A DNA stretch of 64,000 nucleotides from Thereva unica (Eukaryota; Arthropoda; Insecta; Diptera; Therevidae), in contig OX465281.1 in the NCBI GenBank assembly GCA_949987705.1, forward strand, positions 258,760,542 through 258,824,541. Direction: 5' to 3'. The position numbers and the translations under genes were made by a program. The notes below the pieces were generated by a model, which did no database searches, was not told the DNA's origin, and saw only the letters and a program-made list of their open reading frames with translations. Positions within the stretch are counted from its first letter, which is position 1. Every line of letters starts with the position of its first letter. Positions 1 through 11,849 of this stretch are shown in pieces.

Positions 1-85
1 AAAATGAAAGAAAAAATTCAAAGGAGATTTTCCCATATGTAAGAGTGAGAGGAATATACTCAAACTTTTCTCGGCTGAATTTAAA

Positions 86-203
86 GTGTTATAAAAAGTC
101 TAGAAAACTGTTATAAAAAGCATAGGAAAAGAATGAAATTCATGTTCTTTTTTCTATGCTTTTTATAACAGTTTGCTACATCTCTAGACTTTTTATAACA
201 GTG
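86..203. repeat. AT-rich fold-back (short inverted-repeat element)
   Basis: The left arm carries GTTATAAAAAGTCTAG and then CTGTTATAAAAAGCATAG. The right arm carries the reverse complements in mirror order, with a very short loop near 138-141. Arms are about 52-60 bp with one small insertion in the right arm. The internal repetition of TTATAAAAAG inside each arm suggests a MITE-type element more than a microRNA precursor. Confidence 0.7.
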
Positions 204-2345
204 AGTGAAAATCAAAATAAATTGAAGTAATAAATTGAAATAATTATAATTGAAGTGAGAATAAATAATATTTTATTGAAGGGTAAATTTTTAGAATTGG
301 GGCTCCGGAGTAAAATCGCTCCAAACAATTTTTGATGTGTTCAGTGTGATTTTTAATTGCCCCAAAGTAATTTCAAATCGTGGGAGACATATTTTTGTTA
401 CTCCAACGGGCGGGTGCGCGTTGCGAATTGGGGGTGTCTTAAAAGAAAAATATAATATTTTTTTTTTATTTTTTTATATATAGTTGTTGAAGTATTTTTG
501 AAAATATTTGAAGATATTGTTTTACTCTGGTCTGGAGGACTCAGGTCAAACAAGATTTTTTAATGAGGAAGTAGCAAATTGAAAGGAAGAGAACAAAAAA
601 TTTTAATTTACCTGATGTTGACCATGTGTAATATTAAATACAATAAATTTAAATTAATTTAATTTTAATCATAATAAATTTGAATATTTCAAATATTTCC
701 AACGGATTTCTTCTCCCCTTAACAACTATCTGTTATAATAGTCAGATAATCGTTCTTACTCTCACATGCTATCTCTGTCCCACAGTATAACAGATTTCGT
801 CATTTTCAGCCTAGCCAAGGCAGCATTTTCAGCCTACGATAAAGCCAGTGTCATAAGGCTATAATCGGACTATGCTATTCCTACGATGTTAAATTAAAGG
901 CCTTTTTTCAGTTTAATGGCCCTGGACGTATATTTGATACGGTTGGCCTAAGTTTTTATACCTGCTGTATCCTTTAAAATTATTGCAATAAAGCACAGCT
1001 AAATGCAGCAGCATCATTTTCCAAGATTCCAACTGGCTCTATTATTCTATCAATAACTTAACTCACTAATCCAGCCAAAGTATTATTGAGCTTTGTTCAA
1101 TTGTTTTTCATTTATAAGCAAAAAGTGAATAGCAGTTGGAATGTTTGTTTAATGTGTGAATAAACAAAAAAGTGAAACGGAAATTGAGAATAATTGAGGA
1201 GCAAACAATATTTGTGTAAAGAAGAACGTCACTGATGTAGTTTGCGAGTCTTCAACTAAATAATGATTAATTCTTAACCATATTGATTTCATTCAAAACA
1301 ATTTTAAAAATTTTCATTTCCTAAGTATCAATAAAACGAATAGAACGCTCTATACTTGCAAGCCCACAGCGATATTTTTCGTGGCGATCGGCATCTACAC
1401 AAAATCCCCAAAAGGCGAGTGTTTATGGCTATAAAAGTCACAATGCCTAATATACTTGCGCCGACACCACGCGCGTGGTAAAATATTTAAAAAAATACTT
1501 TTGACTGCTAATGACAATATCTGCAATCGCCAGATCTAAGGCCTTGTAAGCCGTCCATGAGGTAAAAACTAGGCCACCAGACTCCCATCCTAGCCTGCTT
1601 ATGATTAACATACAACGCACAGTGTACGCGCCCAAAAATTTTCATGTTTACCATTTTACACGACGATGACGAAAACCCAATTGCGCTTCTGAGATTAGTT
1701 TGAGTATTTTTTAATGTCACCTGGCATCGTGGTAATCACCCAAGATCATTTTTTTCCTAATTCGGCACTTTTTGTCTGGACACACCGACGCTGTAAATAC
1801 ACCTGGCAGAGTGATGTGATGAATGGTGGTTCGACTAATCGCAAAGGCTTCTTGCGGAGTTAATTTTCTGCTCGCCTAGTTTCTAATCTACCTGTCTAGT
1901 GACTAAGAATTTTTAAATTGCCCGCGGACTTACAGCATGACTAGTAAGGAAAAAAACTAATATGCCTTCAGCAACAGCTTCGCGCTCGATCATTACGAGT
2001 GTTGTCGTATTGTCATTAAGTTGAGAAAAACATCGTGAAGAGAATAATTAGATGAGGCGTGGAGTCTTGTTCCGGGAAATCTGTGTGTAATATGGATTAA
2101 TTCCATGAGCAATGCACGATTGACATATCTGCAGAACAGGAAGGAGCTTGCTAATCAATCACAATGCACGTTCGCTGTCACTATTCACCTTTGTAAGGCC
2201 GATTAGCTTCATAGTGCTCGGGTGGCTTTTCATTCGTCATAAAGTCTAGTTAACAATTAACAAACTCACTCTGGTAGAACACAAAATATTGTTTTGTTCT
2301 TTAAATTGCTAGAACTGACATGAGTGTTCGCAAATTCTAGTAACT

Positions 2346-2455
2346 GGCTGGTTAGCGAGATTCACTTGTTTGAGGAGGCATAACAATCCGACCAGGCTGT
2401 CTTCCGCTAATCCCGACGCGTGCATCTTTGGCTCAGCCGGCTGGTATCACGAAGC
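2346..2455. repeat. Dispersed repeat module, copy 1
   Basis: This starts with GGCTGGTTAGCGAGATTC, contains GAGGAGGCATAACA and ends with GGCTCAGCCGGCTGG. The same ordered words recur at 26660-26750 and, more diverged, at 49210-49280. Copies 2 and 3 lie just upstream of jockey-like 3' tails, so the module is probably part of a non-LTR element's 3' region. It is not coding as far as I can see. Confidence 0.6.
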
Positions 2456-2598
2456 CCCGTTACCAAAAATTGTTGCTTTAGTTTTTGTTACAGTAGGCTT
2501 CGTTCCAATTTCTTCTTTTTGGTGTGAGCTCTTATAACATTCAGGAGTTCAAGGACCAGGTTCTTCGCCTCTTCCTTTAGCAGCCTCCAGACTCTTAA

Positions 2599-2751
2599 GG
2601 CCCCCATACACTGTCAAATTGGATGGACATCCAGATTTTCATCAAGCCAATGCTCGCCACGAGTTTTGTTCGGCCGACTGGCCCACAATCGATAGTTTTT
2701 GTTTTAAATCTGCGCCTAGATGTACATCCAATTTGACCGTGTATGGAGGCC
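2599..2751. mobile_element. MITE with about 30-bp terminal inverted repeats
   Basis: The left end reads GGCCCCCATACACTGTCAAA and continues TTGGATGGACATC. The right end is its near-perfect reverse complement (TCCAATTTGACCGTGTATGG, then AGGCC). About 150 bp lie between the outer edges and there is no coding capacity. The flanks (CTTAA before, TTTATT after) do not show a clear target duplication, so the superfamily is not assigned. Confidence 0.65.
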
Positions 2752-4386
2752 TTTATTAATCTACCATGTCCACAATTCTTTCCTTTGAAGCAAGTTCAGA
2801 GACACGAGGTGTGTGCGATGACTGCAAAAATCAGCAATTTGCGTTCATTGAGACTTTTTGACAGTTGTTTTCTACTCTCAATTGGCCTGCTCTGGGTTAA
2901 GAAGTCTCGCTTTTTACCAAAATTGCAGAAGCAGGCAGAGCAGCAAAATTCTTCCTGTTCTTTTTCTCTTCACAGTTGTCAAATCGAAAACTGGAAAAAT
3001 TGATTAATGAATGAATTATTCGGAAAATACTTGGAAATATTAAAAAATACACATTAACTTAAAAAAACGTAACATTTCGATACTATTCAATTGCTTATAT
3101 TGGCATATATTTCTTCTTCTACAATTGATATTCGTATCTAACTTCCAAAATCGGAGATCAGAGCAAAGTTGAGCACTCTGCTCTCTCTGCAGAACTTGTT
3201 CCTTGGCGACCCCAAAATTTTTTTCCCAAAAAAGCTCTAAAGGCCATCAATTTTGTAAAATTGTCGCCCATTGTGCAGCCCAAAAAATTACTATTTAGCG
3301 TCCCTAAAAAATCGAGTAAATACATTTCGGCTTGAGACGAACATTGGCAACAACGACACTACTGATTTGATCCTGAAAAGGGCCGTTGCTGGTGGGTCTT
3401 AAAAATTTACCCGTATTGACACTGTTGATGATGCGTTGATAGACTTGTTTTGTTCATTGTTTAACTTTGGTTCATTGTGTTTCATATATTCTGTGTTTAA
3501 GTTATCTTCAGACCATCGATTATTTGCGGAAATGGCAAACCATAATGATCCCTAGTATTTGCACCAATTGAAAGAACAATATCTCGCGGTGGCAGCTTTT
3601 CATTCGTGTAGAGTGTAAAATTATATCCTTTTTGCCAATAAACAAATATTAAGAGATATTACAGTGTATCATATTACATGTGCGTCTCGGTGATTCATTG
3701 TAATTTGTTATTTTTTCTATGAAGTATCATGTCCCGGTTATCTCATGGTTGATTTACCATTAGCACATAGCTTAAATGTTCAGTCAGTTCATTAGGGCAA
3801 CCTCTATGCTCTGTTGCAGGTCGTCGGTCTGCATCTTATAATTTCCGTTGGTGCCTAAGTACATATTTATTGGACTATAAGCAACACTCACCACGAAAAT
3901 CATACTAAAAAGAAAAAGGGTTTATATAGTAAGTCAAGATTAACTTTGGCGAACCTGTGGAAAGATATGCCAAATTTGAAGTTTTTCGGTTATATGGAAG
4001 TGGGTGAAAATCAAGTTGCAATATTTATCTACATACATACATGCATACATACAGATTAAGCTAATATAAAGCGAATACAAATAGCCTAAAACATGCTCAG
4101 AAAAATACTGAATCTTCCAGTGAGAGTCCCATCCCAATTGGATTAGCCGTTTCCGAGATTAGCGCGGCCAAACAAACAGACATACAGACAGACGAAAACT
4201 TTAAAAATTTGTACTTTATTTTGTTTTAATTACATGTAAATAACCATGAACTTAGAAAAACACTATTATTTCGAAATCACAGCCACTCCATTTATATTTG
4301 TATAGATTTATGCATTCTAATAAAAATGCCATTTAATGTCATTACTTTCTTGTTCCAGGCAAAGGCTGCAACTCTAGGCTACAGCA

Positions 4387-5981
4387 ATGTTACCTTACGC
4401 AGCAATTTTTCAACTCTTCGCCATATCTGGGACAATAGCACAAAACACATACTTCGCATCCTCCCCGCCAGCACCACTATCGCCATCAGAAGATATATCA
4501 GTTGCAGAACGGCAATTTAGGGTCGTTTACGAATGGCGTACAATAGACTTTGCCTATCGCACGGAAGAGGACCGCGGGAGAGCAAGAGCAGTCGGTGACT
4601 TTATAGATAGGAATGTACTCATCTCTGATGTCAAAGCCTTTGCAAATCGTCTGTATTTGACAATGCCAAGGATGCTGCCAGGAGTCCCGGCTACTTTAGG
4701 CTGGGTGATTGCTCCAGATAATAACGGACGAACTGATCCCCTAGTGGAGCCATTCCCATCTTGGGAGATGAATGAAGAAGGAAATTGCGCCAGTTTGCAG
4801 TTCGTTCAGGGAGTCGCCGTAGATTCAGATGGACTTATGTGGGTTGTTGATTCTGGGCGATTGCACACGCTACAGCGACAAGGTAAGAGAATATATCGCT
4901 CTGATAAGGTTGTCCCGATCATTTATAATGTTTTTCATCAACAGAGCGGCCATTTAATTGTATTCCGAAACTACTCATCCTCGATCTAAAGAAGAATGGA
5001 ACTGTCCTTCTACGCTATGAGTTTCCAGAAGATGTTGTGAGACGTGGTACCAACTACTTGAACAAAATTGTGGTAGATGATGCTTTCGGAGGATTTGCTT
5101 ATATCACTGATAATAGCAACTCAGATCCTGGTATAGTCGTGTTCTCTAGAAAATTGAACAAATCGTGGAAAATACGTGAAAACACGTCGATGAGAGCCGT
5201 GCCGAATGCCGTTGATTTTGCTGTTAACGGGACGAATTTGAAGTTTTCCATACACATTGATGGCATTGCACTAGGGCCTTACTACAATCCAAACACAGGC
5301 GATACTTTAAATTTGAATTCGCCGAAGCTGGCAAACGAGAATTACGAACGAAATGTTTACTATTGTCCACTTTCAAGCTTCCATCTTTTTTCGATTCCCG
5401 CTTCAATTTTAAGAGATCCAGAATTTGCCAGAAGGGCGACACCGCGTCAAGTATACGAAGCAGTTGTCGATTACGGTTTTAAGGCATCGCAAACCGACGG
5501 CATGATCATGGATAACAGGGGTATCCTGTACTACGGGTTGTTAAAAGATCATGCGCTAGCACAGTGGGACTCCTTTCAGCCCTTCACCCCGAATAATCAA
5601 CATGTCATCGCCAAGGATGACGACTTCATCCAATGGATAGATGGTATGTCGTTTGACGAAATGGGATATCTCTACGTCGTGGTCAACCGTCTACATAACT
5701 TCGTTGCTGGTCGCCTTAATCCAAACGAAATTAATTTCCGCATCCTAAGAGCAAAGACAGGTGGACTCAGTTACGTTTTTACTAACGGCCCTGGCGCTGG
5801 AAATCTGGGTGTAAGCCTCCTTCCAAACGGAGAATTCTTCGGAAATGGCATTTCATCAACAACTCCATATTATAATCCCCTCGAAAGCCGCAATCCTTAC
5901 TACTCGGGATCTCTTCCGCGGAATATGTTTGCTTCTTTAACGCTTTTGTTTACAGCCACTATAGCCCTACTCCTACGGTAA
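4387..5981 (+). CDS. Yellow / major royal jelly family secreted protein
   Basis: Two coding exons, 4387-4882 and 4945-5981, joined by a 62-bp GT-AG intron (GTAAGA...CAACAG), give 1533 nt and 510 residues. The N-terminus is a signal peptide (residues 1-18, ending near IAQN). Yellow/MRJP landmarks follow: VYEWRTIDFAY, the PRMLPGVPATLGW segment, LVEPFPSWEMN, a Cys in EGNCASLQFVQGVAVD and GLMWVVDSGR. After the intron come RPFNCIPKLLILDL, ITDNS, a Cys in NVYYCPLSS, and repeated six-bladed propeller strands. The last 18 residues are hydrophobic and end in Arg, which suggests a GPI signal or a tail anchor. Family members act in pigmentation, cuticle or extracellular binding; no reaction can be read from this sequence. 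Synteny with l(2)tid and Not11 suggests the yellow-d/d2 branch, but the subfamily is not certain. The start was chosen for the signal peptide. A polyadenylation signal AATAAA lies near 6316. Confidence 0.93.
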
Positions 5982-6360
5982 GAAACAGATCATTTTTAAT
6001 CTAGTACGACTTTTAAGAAGCATCTTGATTTCTTGTGATTTTCGAAAAATACCAAATCTTTGTTATAATTTGTACATTTGTGAAACATCCCCTACACAGT
6101 CATTAGCAAGCATCGTTACCATGTAACCTCTCTTCGTTCTCGTTCAGTTGTAGTTAATCATTAAGGAAACCTAAAATTATATACTTATTCATAAGAGATT
6201 AACTCTTATTTGTATTCCTAGATAATTTTAACATAAGTTGTTGCGTTCATTTATTTAAAACTTTACTAATATTAAAAATAGCGACTATTGCTGTTAAGGT
6301 TTTTATTTATATATAAATAAATTTAATTTTTAAAGTTTGGAGTTTTTTGAGTTTTTTAAC
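5982..6360. other. 3' UTR and intergenic DNA after the yellow-family gene
   Basis: AT-rich sequence with a candidate AATAAA near 6316. No coding signal seen. Confidence 0.5.
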
Positions 6361-6539
6361 TTGTTCAAAATGCGTAGTTATCGCTCGAGGTATACGCAGC
6401 TGCCACATATAATTGTAACCAATAGGACCAATTAATAAGGCCTTCTGAACTGCCTTCGTGTCACGAATGTTGAAGAATTTTTCTGGCCTGCAGAAAATCA
6501 AGCAGCATTCTTCAACTTCGATGGACGAAAACACTCTAC

Positions 6540-7250
6540 TAAACCATCCACTCGAGGATACAAATACAGTCTAGCAACTGCCTCTGGTTATGCGATCGAA
6601 GGTGTATACTATGCGGCGAATAAGCAGTTTTGCTACATCGTCGAAGGACGTAGATGCGCGGCCTATACGGACCACAAGCCTCTTGTGCGCCATTCATACG
6701 AAGATCTAGAACGCACCCATAACCCTTGTGGAGAATGGTCGAAGGACTTGCCTCTGTTGCCAATCCATATGGATATAGTGGGGGACCCTTCCCGGATTAT
6801 TAACGCTTCAACAGTGGCAAAGAGCTTTATCACCGAATATAACCCCCGATTGGGGACACACCTCAATTTCCCTACTGAGCAGGATACACAATTTGAATCC
6901 AAACTGTTTAATGAAGTTCAAACTAATCGGTACGAACCGATCACCTGCCACCGGCGAGAAAACGGGATGGTTGAACGGTTCCATCGTCAACTTAACGTTG
7001 CCCTAATGGCAAAGGACAACACCACTCATTGGAGTGAAGGCTTGGTCTTTGGTCCTACTAGGAGGCATACCTCGTACAACGAAAACAAGTCATTGCGTTA
7101 ACCCTTCGTTGTGAAACGGACCAAACAAATCAATTTCGATCGATAGGATGAAGCCAGGGAGAGACCACGACAGTGAAGCCGAGCCACATCTCTCCACAAT
7201 TAATCTCCATTCCGTCACCGAGACATTAGCACGAAATGAAGTTTTGTATA
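6540..7250 (+). pseudogene. Degenerate Ty3/gypsy-type pol (RNase H and integrase)
   Basis: Frame-broken remnant of an LTR-retrotransposon polyprotein. Around 6572-6685 an RNase H segment is readable, ending in the family signature YTDHKPL. Around 6755-7060 an integrase core follows, with HMDIVGDPS, NASTVAKSF, the stretch around QDTQFESKLFNE, and NGMVERFHRQL near its end. In-frame stops occur between the two parts (for example near 6571) and a large piece between RNase H and integrase is missing. No LTR was recognised on either side, so this is a dead internal fragment. Confidence 0.85.
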
Positions 7251-9540
7251 TGTAATTACTCGAGTATACTTATAAAAAAAACGGCCACTCACTTGGCCTA
7301 TTGTACCACACCCCTATTGAGCGCTTGAAAAAATCTCGCTTGAAAACAAAAGTGTCGAACGCGTCATTATTTAGGAATAAACTGCGGCTTTTCAAGCATG
7401 ATTCCGTCGTGCAGAGGCTCTAAAGAAGATGTTCAAGCATGCGCAAAAGATTGAACAGGGGTGCTTGTCAAGCATGGATAAGTTACGTGTGTACCGCCTT
7501 AATATGTGTATATACTGTTCGAACGGCAGACCCATCCTCGCCAAGGAAAGGGTGCAGGTGGAGTCGTAGGTCCCTTCCTATCGTCCATAAATGGTAAGTC
7601 AGGGCGCAGTGTCTGGTAATCAAGTCAACAAGCGTTCTGACATCATACCAACGAATGTCCATAGATCCTTCCTACCTCGTCCCAAACATTCCTCAACGGC
7701 GTTAGGAGACAGCACAGGAAGGAACCGCTTAGAGTTGGCAAATTGGGGCAAGGACCAGCCCCTATCAGCAAAAGGACCTCTCCACCAAACTGGGGGGCGT
7801 CCGGTTCCGGACCAGCAATGCAATTGGTTCATAAAAGTCCCATGAGTATTGAAGGAATGGGACAATGGGTAGGTCCATCCGGACAGACACACAGCACTTG
7901 CATCAACAATTTTATCATATCCCAACATTTATTGCGTTTCTGCTTATGCAACAAGCCTAATAATCTTGAAAAAAACGCGAGGAAGTAAATGTTTGAGTCA
8001 CTGGCTTGCACAGTTTTTCACGTTTTGTGGTTGCGCGTCGTTATTGAACGAAAAGCGTTCATGAATACCGAGGTAGTCTACATTAAAATAAAACAAAAAA
8101 GATTGCACTTGTAATAAATGTCACATAAGATTTGAAAAGTAAATCATTGCTTTGTTTTTCGAACGTCGAGTAAAGCTTACTAATCCTATAAAGCTCAGTC
8201 GAGCATTTCAAACTGTAATGGTGATTTCTATTTGGTATTTTCCTCTTTCTAGCACACCGCGCAAGCGCCGCATAAATTTGTCCAAATTCTAAATCAAACT
8301 GGTTCGTTTTCTACAAATTGTTAAATGCATGATATATGTGTAAAAAACACTAATTATATTTCATATTAACATATTCATTGGAGCAGAACGAAAAAATCCA
8401 ACAAGTTTGAAAAATTGCTAATTTTCATATATTTTATTCCAAACACATCAATAGCACAATTCATCGATTCTAAACGCTTGTCAGCAACCTCAAGTCAAGT
8501 CTAACCGAGAAGGTGACGACGACCAAGATAATGGGGTTGTCGTATGGTGGTCACTCCGGTGAAATAGACAGTGACTCAAATACGCGTAAACAAAACAAAC
8601 CTCGCAGGCGAGAGACGAGCTTCAAGCCCAGTCACGAAGTGCATGGAGTAATTCCACAGTTCACCTTGACAATGAACGTCAAGCGAGCTCGCAACTGATC
8701 GGCTTAACACAAATTGAAGTTGACGAGATGAAAAAACGAAATGCGAAATCTTAGCATCAAGATGTAGTAAGATTTCGGAATTGTTTTGGTTGGGACAAAT
8801 TTTCCAAGCATAATTGAAAAAAATGACGCCGATAGCCGAAATCTTTTGTTCTCTCATATAATTTAAATTGCTTCAGTGGCTAAACGAATTCCAGAGTGAT
8901 GACAGTTTAACCACTTACCTTCGAGAGGTACCGGCTAAGAATGTAACATCCTCCCTCGGAGATTCTCTCGTGGCAACCTTGAAAGTCAAGTGAACACTTC
9001 AGTAACTACGTGTTGGCATACAAATCGACTTTTGGTTTATATGCATACATATAAGCGCAATTGTGTGCTAATATTCAAGGCGCATCCACCAAAAATGTTT
9101 TGCTGACTTACTAAGCTTTTACAGGTAGGTGGTAGATGGTAGGTGACCGACCATGACTTGATTGTCATCTCCGCCTTACGTTTTGCTGGAAGTTTTTAAA
9201 AGCTGGAAATGCATAAAAAATAGTTTCATTTTATTGAATTGCATATGTCAAAAGTAACGTTAGTTTTAGAAAACACCTTGAGATATAATTTGCGTACCAG
9301 TAAATGAAATGGGAGAAGGCACCACTCCTATTGACACAAAATAAACAATGCAAATATGTGTGTCCATTGGCGTAGCTAGGCAGTTTTTCTAAGATCGGCA
9401 GTTGGCGATGCAGCTACATTTAAAAGAAATACTGGCGGGATCACTTGAAGCGCGAATCCTGCCTGAAGCCGTTTGTTTACTTTAGGGCAGAAACCCTTCC
9501 AAACATGTTAATTTATTTCCTATATTTATTTCACATTTTT
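7251..9540. other. Non-coding, probably old transposon debris
   Basis: No recognisable exon or RNA gene. The segment 7510-7900 has a more GC-rich, coding-like composition on both strands but gives no recognisable protein. The rest is AT-rich with no structure that I could resolve. Confidence 0.4.
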
Positions 9541-10009
9541 CGTTCGTCCTTCAGTGCTACAAAATCAAATAAAATTATAGGCATTCTCCATAATTAATTT
9601 CAGGATAGCGTCGAATGCATTCGACAATGGGAGGTTTTCAAACCACCTGTTAAAGTTAAAAATTACGTTGTCTATCACCTGGTTATAAGTATTTATCTTC
9701 TTCCAGTAGTCCTTTGCCTTTGCCAACAACTGTCTCTGTATACAAAGCCTTTTGTTGGCCATTTTGATACTCTGGCAGGTTCTCCTGCAATCTGCTGCTG
9801 TTTGCGTCAAACTTGCAATTAAAGTTTTATATATGGTCGCCACATACTGCCCTCAGCGTAGAGTTAATGGAACGTTGTCGGCTAGGCTTCGTTGTCGCGA
9901 TCAAAACCGAAGGCTGGCTGTCGATAGATAGCGACCTGGTTGTACCGTTCAGTTTGACGACGTCGATTACGATCATTACGATTACGAAATCATTAGATTT
10001 CATTACTTG
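9541..10009 (-). other. ORF-bearing retroelement flank, unidentified
   Basis: A 92-codon minus-strand ORF (9565-9843) lies just downstream of the dead integrase. It has no family motif that I recognise. Its position suggests the C-terminal part or 3' region of the same gypsy-like element. Confidence 0.3.
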
Positions 10010-10560
10010 ATATCGGCCCGAACACTGTCGGCTCGTATGAAAACGTAGACGGCGTCCTCCAGGACTGCTGCCACGTAGGCATTTTTTTGAACGAGTTGTC
10101 GAAGATCTATTGTGATGTATTCGATGAGCGCCGAGTAACTTGCCACTTCACTGAACAGTTTCGATTCTAACTGCGAACGTTAATCTTTTGTGATCTCAGG
10201 CGGAATGCCGAACCGTGGGAAGAATCCAGTGACGAATCTTTTTGCCACTGTTGAAGCCGATATGCCTCGAATTGGGAATGCTTCAGGTCATCTCGTCAGT
10301 CTGTAGACTACGGGTAAGCTATAAGAGTATGCACGAGATGGTTCCACTACCTCCACATGCATATGGTCAAATCTATTATTTGAAAGCTTGAAATGGTGAT
10401 TTGGTATGCTATGAAATTTTGGACTTTTGGCAGCCAAGGCACGATCGATACTACTCATTGCAGTCTTTATTGATCAGTGAATAGAAGTATTTCTTGGCGA
10501 CAACGCGACTTGTGGCACGAATACCAGAATGAGATAGCCTATGTTCGGAATGCCAATACT
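10010..10560 (-). pseudogene. Degenerate gypsy-type integrase, opposite strand
   Basis: Read on the minus strand from 10560 downwards, there is an integrase zinc-binding region (HSGIRATSRVVAKKY, then the CLGCQKSK pair) followed by the catalytic-core words HVEVVEPSRAYSYSL, then RLTR and PEAFPIRGISASTVAKRF, GFFPRFGIPPEITKD and ESKLFSEVA. Several stops interrupt it. It shares the TVAK and ESKLF signatures with the plus-strand fragment at 6540-7250 but differs in detail, so the two are independent insertions of related elements. Confidence 0.8.
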
Positions 10561-11849
10561 AGTTTTACACCACATTATTGTATCTTCTTAAGACTGACCG
10601 GTCATCTTGGGTTGTGAAAAATACGTGGCTTTGTTGTATGCGCAGAAATCGACAATCGAAATTTGGCCTGTGGGTGAGTTTCTTTCGAAATCGCCTTTTT
10701 ATGTAAAAGCCCAAACTAGGAATTATCATTTTTACTACCAGTCCGTCATGCCATACGCGTTTTTGTGCGATGTCCACTAGTAAATCAGCTTGGTTCGCCA
10801 GTCCTTACGCGTCGAACGATTAATGACTTCATGCTACTATACATATATACAAATGCTCTCGGAGATAGAAAGTTTTGCTTTCACTACAATATCATTGTAT
10901 TTTTCTATTTTCCTAGTATTATTATTAAACCCGGAAAATTGCTTAAAAGTGTTACTTCTGGTTACAATTAGGTCAAGCATACTTAAAAGATCGCGAGATA
11001 AATGCCACCATTAGCCCATAATAATTCCATCAGATCCATCCACCATTGAAGCACATTGGAACGGAATTTTATGATCTACCGTAAAATAATCCAAGAAATG
11101 CTCAAATCGCATCATGTCGAGGTAAACCATTGACCGTAAAAGTCCTAATCAAGGCATAAAAATGCGTCAAGCGATCTTACGATTCTCGGAATAAAATTTC
11201 CAAGGGCGGAGCACTGTTCGGGGAAGTATAAACGTAAATAAATGAAGGGCACTTTGTTAATTTGCCGATCTTAAGTTAATTAATGCTAATTTTGATGTTA
11301 AATTTTAAGATACTTTTCAATGGAAACAAACTTCAGTTGTGTTAACTTGCGGTTTGCTAAACAATTGTCGGACGAAGAAGTATCTGTTCTATGGCACGTA
11401 GTAAATGTGTAAGAACAATTGTTAACAAAACATTTCAATTGTGGTGCAAAATGGCTTAATAGTAGTCCTTCGTTTTATAAGTGCTTTGGAAGAAACAAAT
11501 GACACTTATTTGGTAGTTTTAGTACTTTCCGGAAGTTTTAAAGTTCAACGAATTTGACCCCTAAACAGCAATTAAAAAACCTTTACGAGTTTTCCCCGAG
11601 TACCTAGAAGGTGCTGTCCGTGAAATATCTGCCAATTTGAGCCCAGTTACTTATGACCACTGACACATATATGGATGTCCGTGGTTATGACTCACTTGGG
11701 TGACAGAAAGGAACATAATCGACAATTTTCAAAACTCGAGATTTTCTAACGATTTTAACCTACAATTATTGCAATCGCATTCGGTGTCGTTTTGATGCAA
11801 CAAACTCATCGTAACATTTATTTTATATGAAATTATATTTCAGGAACCT
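10561..11849. other. Intergenic DNA with no recognised feature
   Basis: AT-rich. Short ORFs on both strands lack codon continuity or motifs. I see nothing here that I can support. Confidence 0.4.

Larger units (their letters stand above)
1..4386. other. Upstream repeat-rich DNA, no recognised gene
   Basis: No protein-coding exon is recognisable here. The stretch holds a hairpin at 86-203, a dispersed module at 2346-2455, a short inverted-repeat element at 2599-2751, an (ACAT)n-like microsatellite near 4030-4053 and a retroelement-like tail near 4135-4200 (text ending in ACAGACATACAGACAGACG). A good splice acceptor (TTCTTGTTCCAG, ending at 4358) lies 28 bp before the yellow-family start codon, so a non-coding 5' exon of that gene is probably somewhere in this stretch, but I could not place it. 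Confidence 0.6.
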
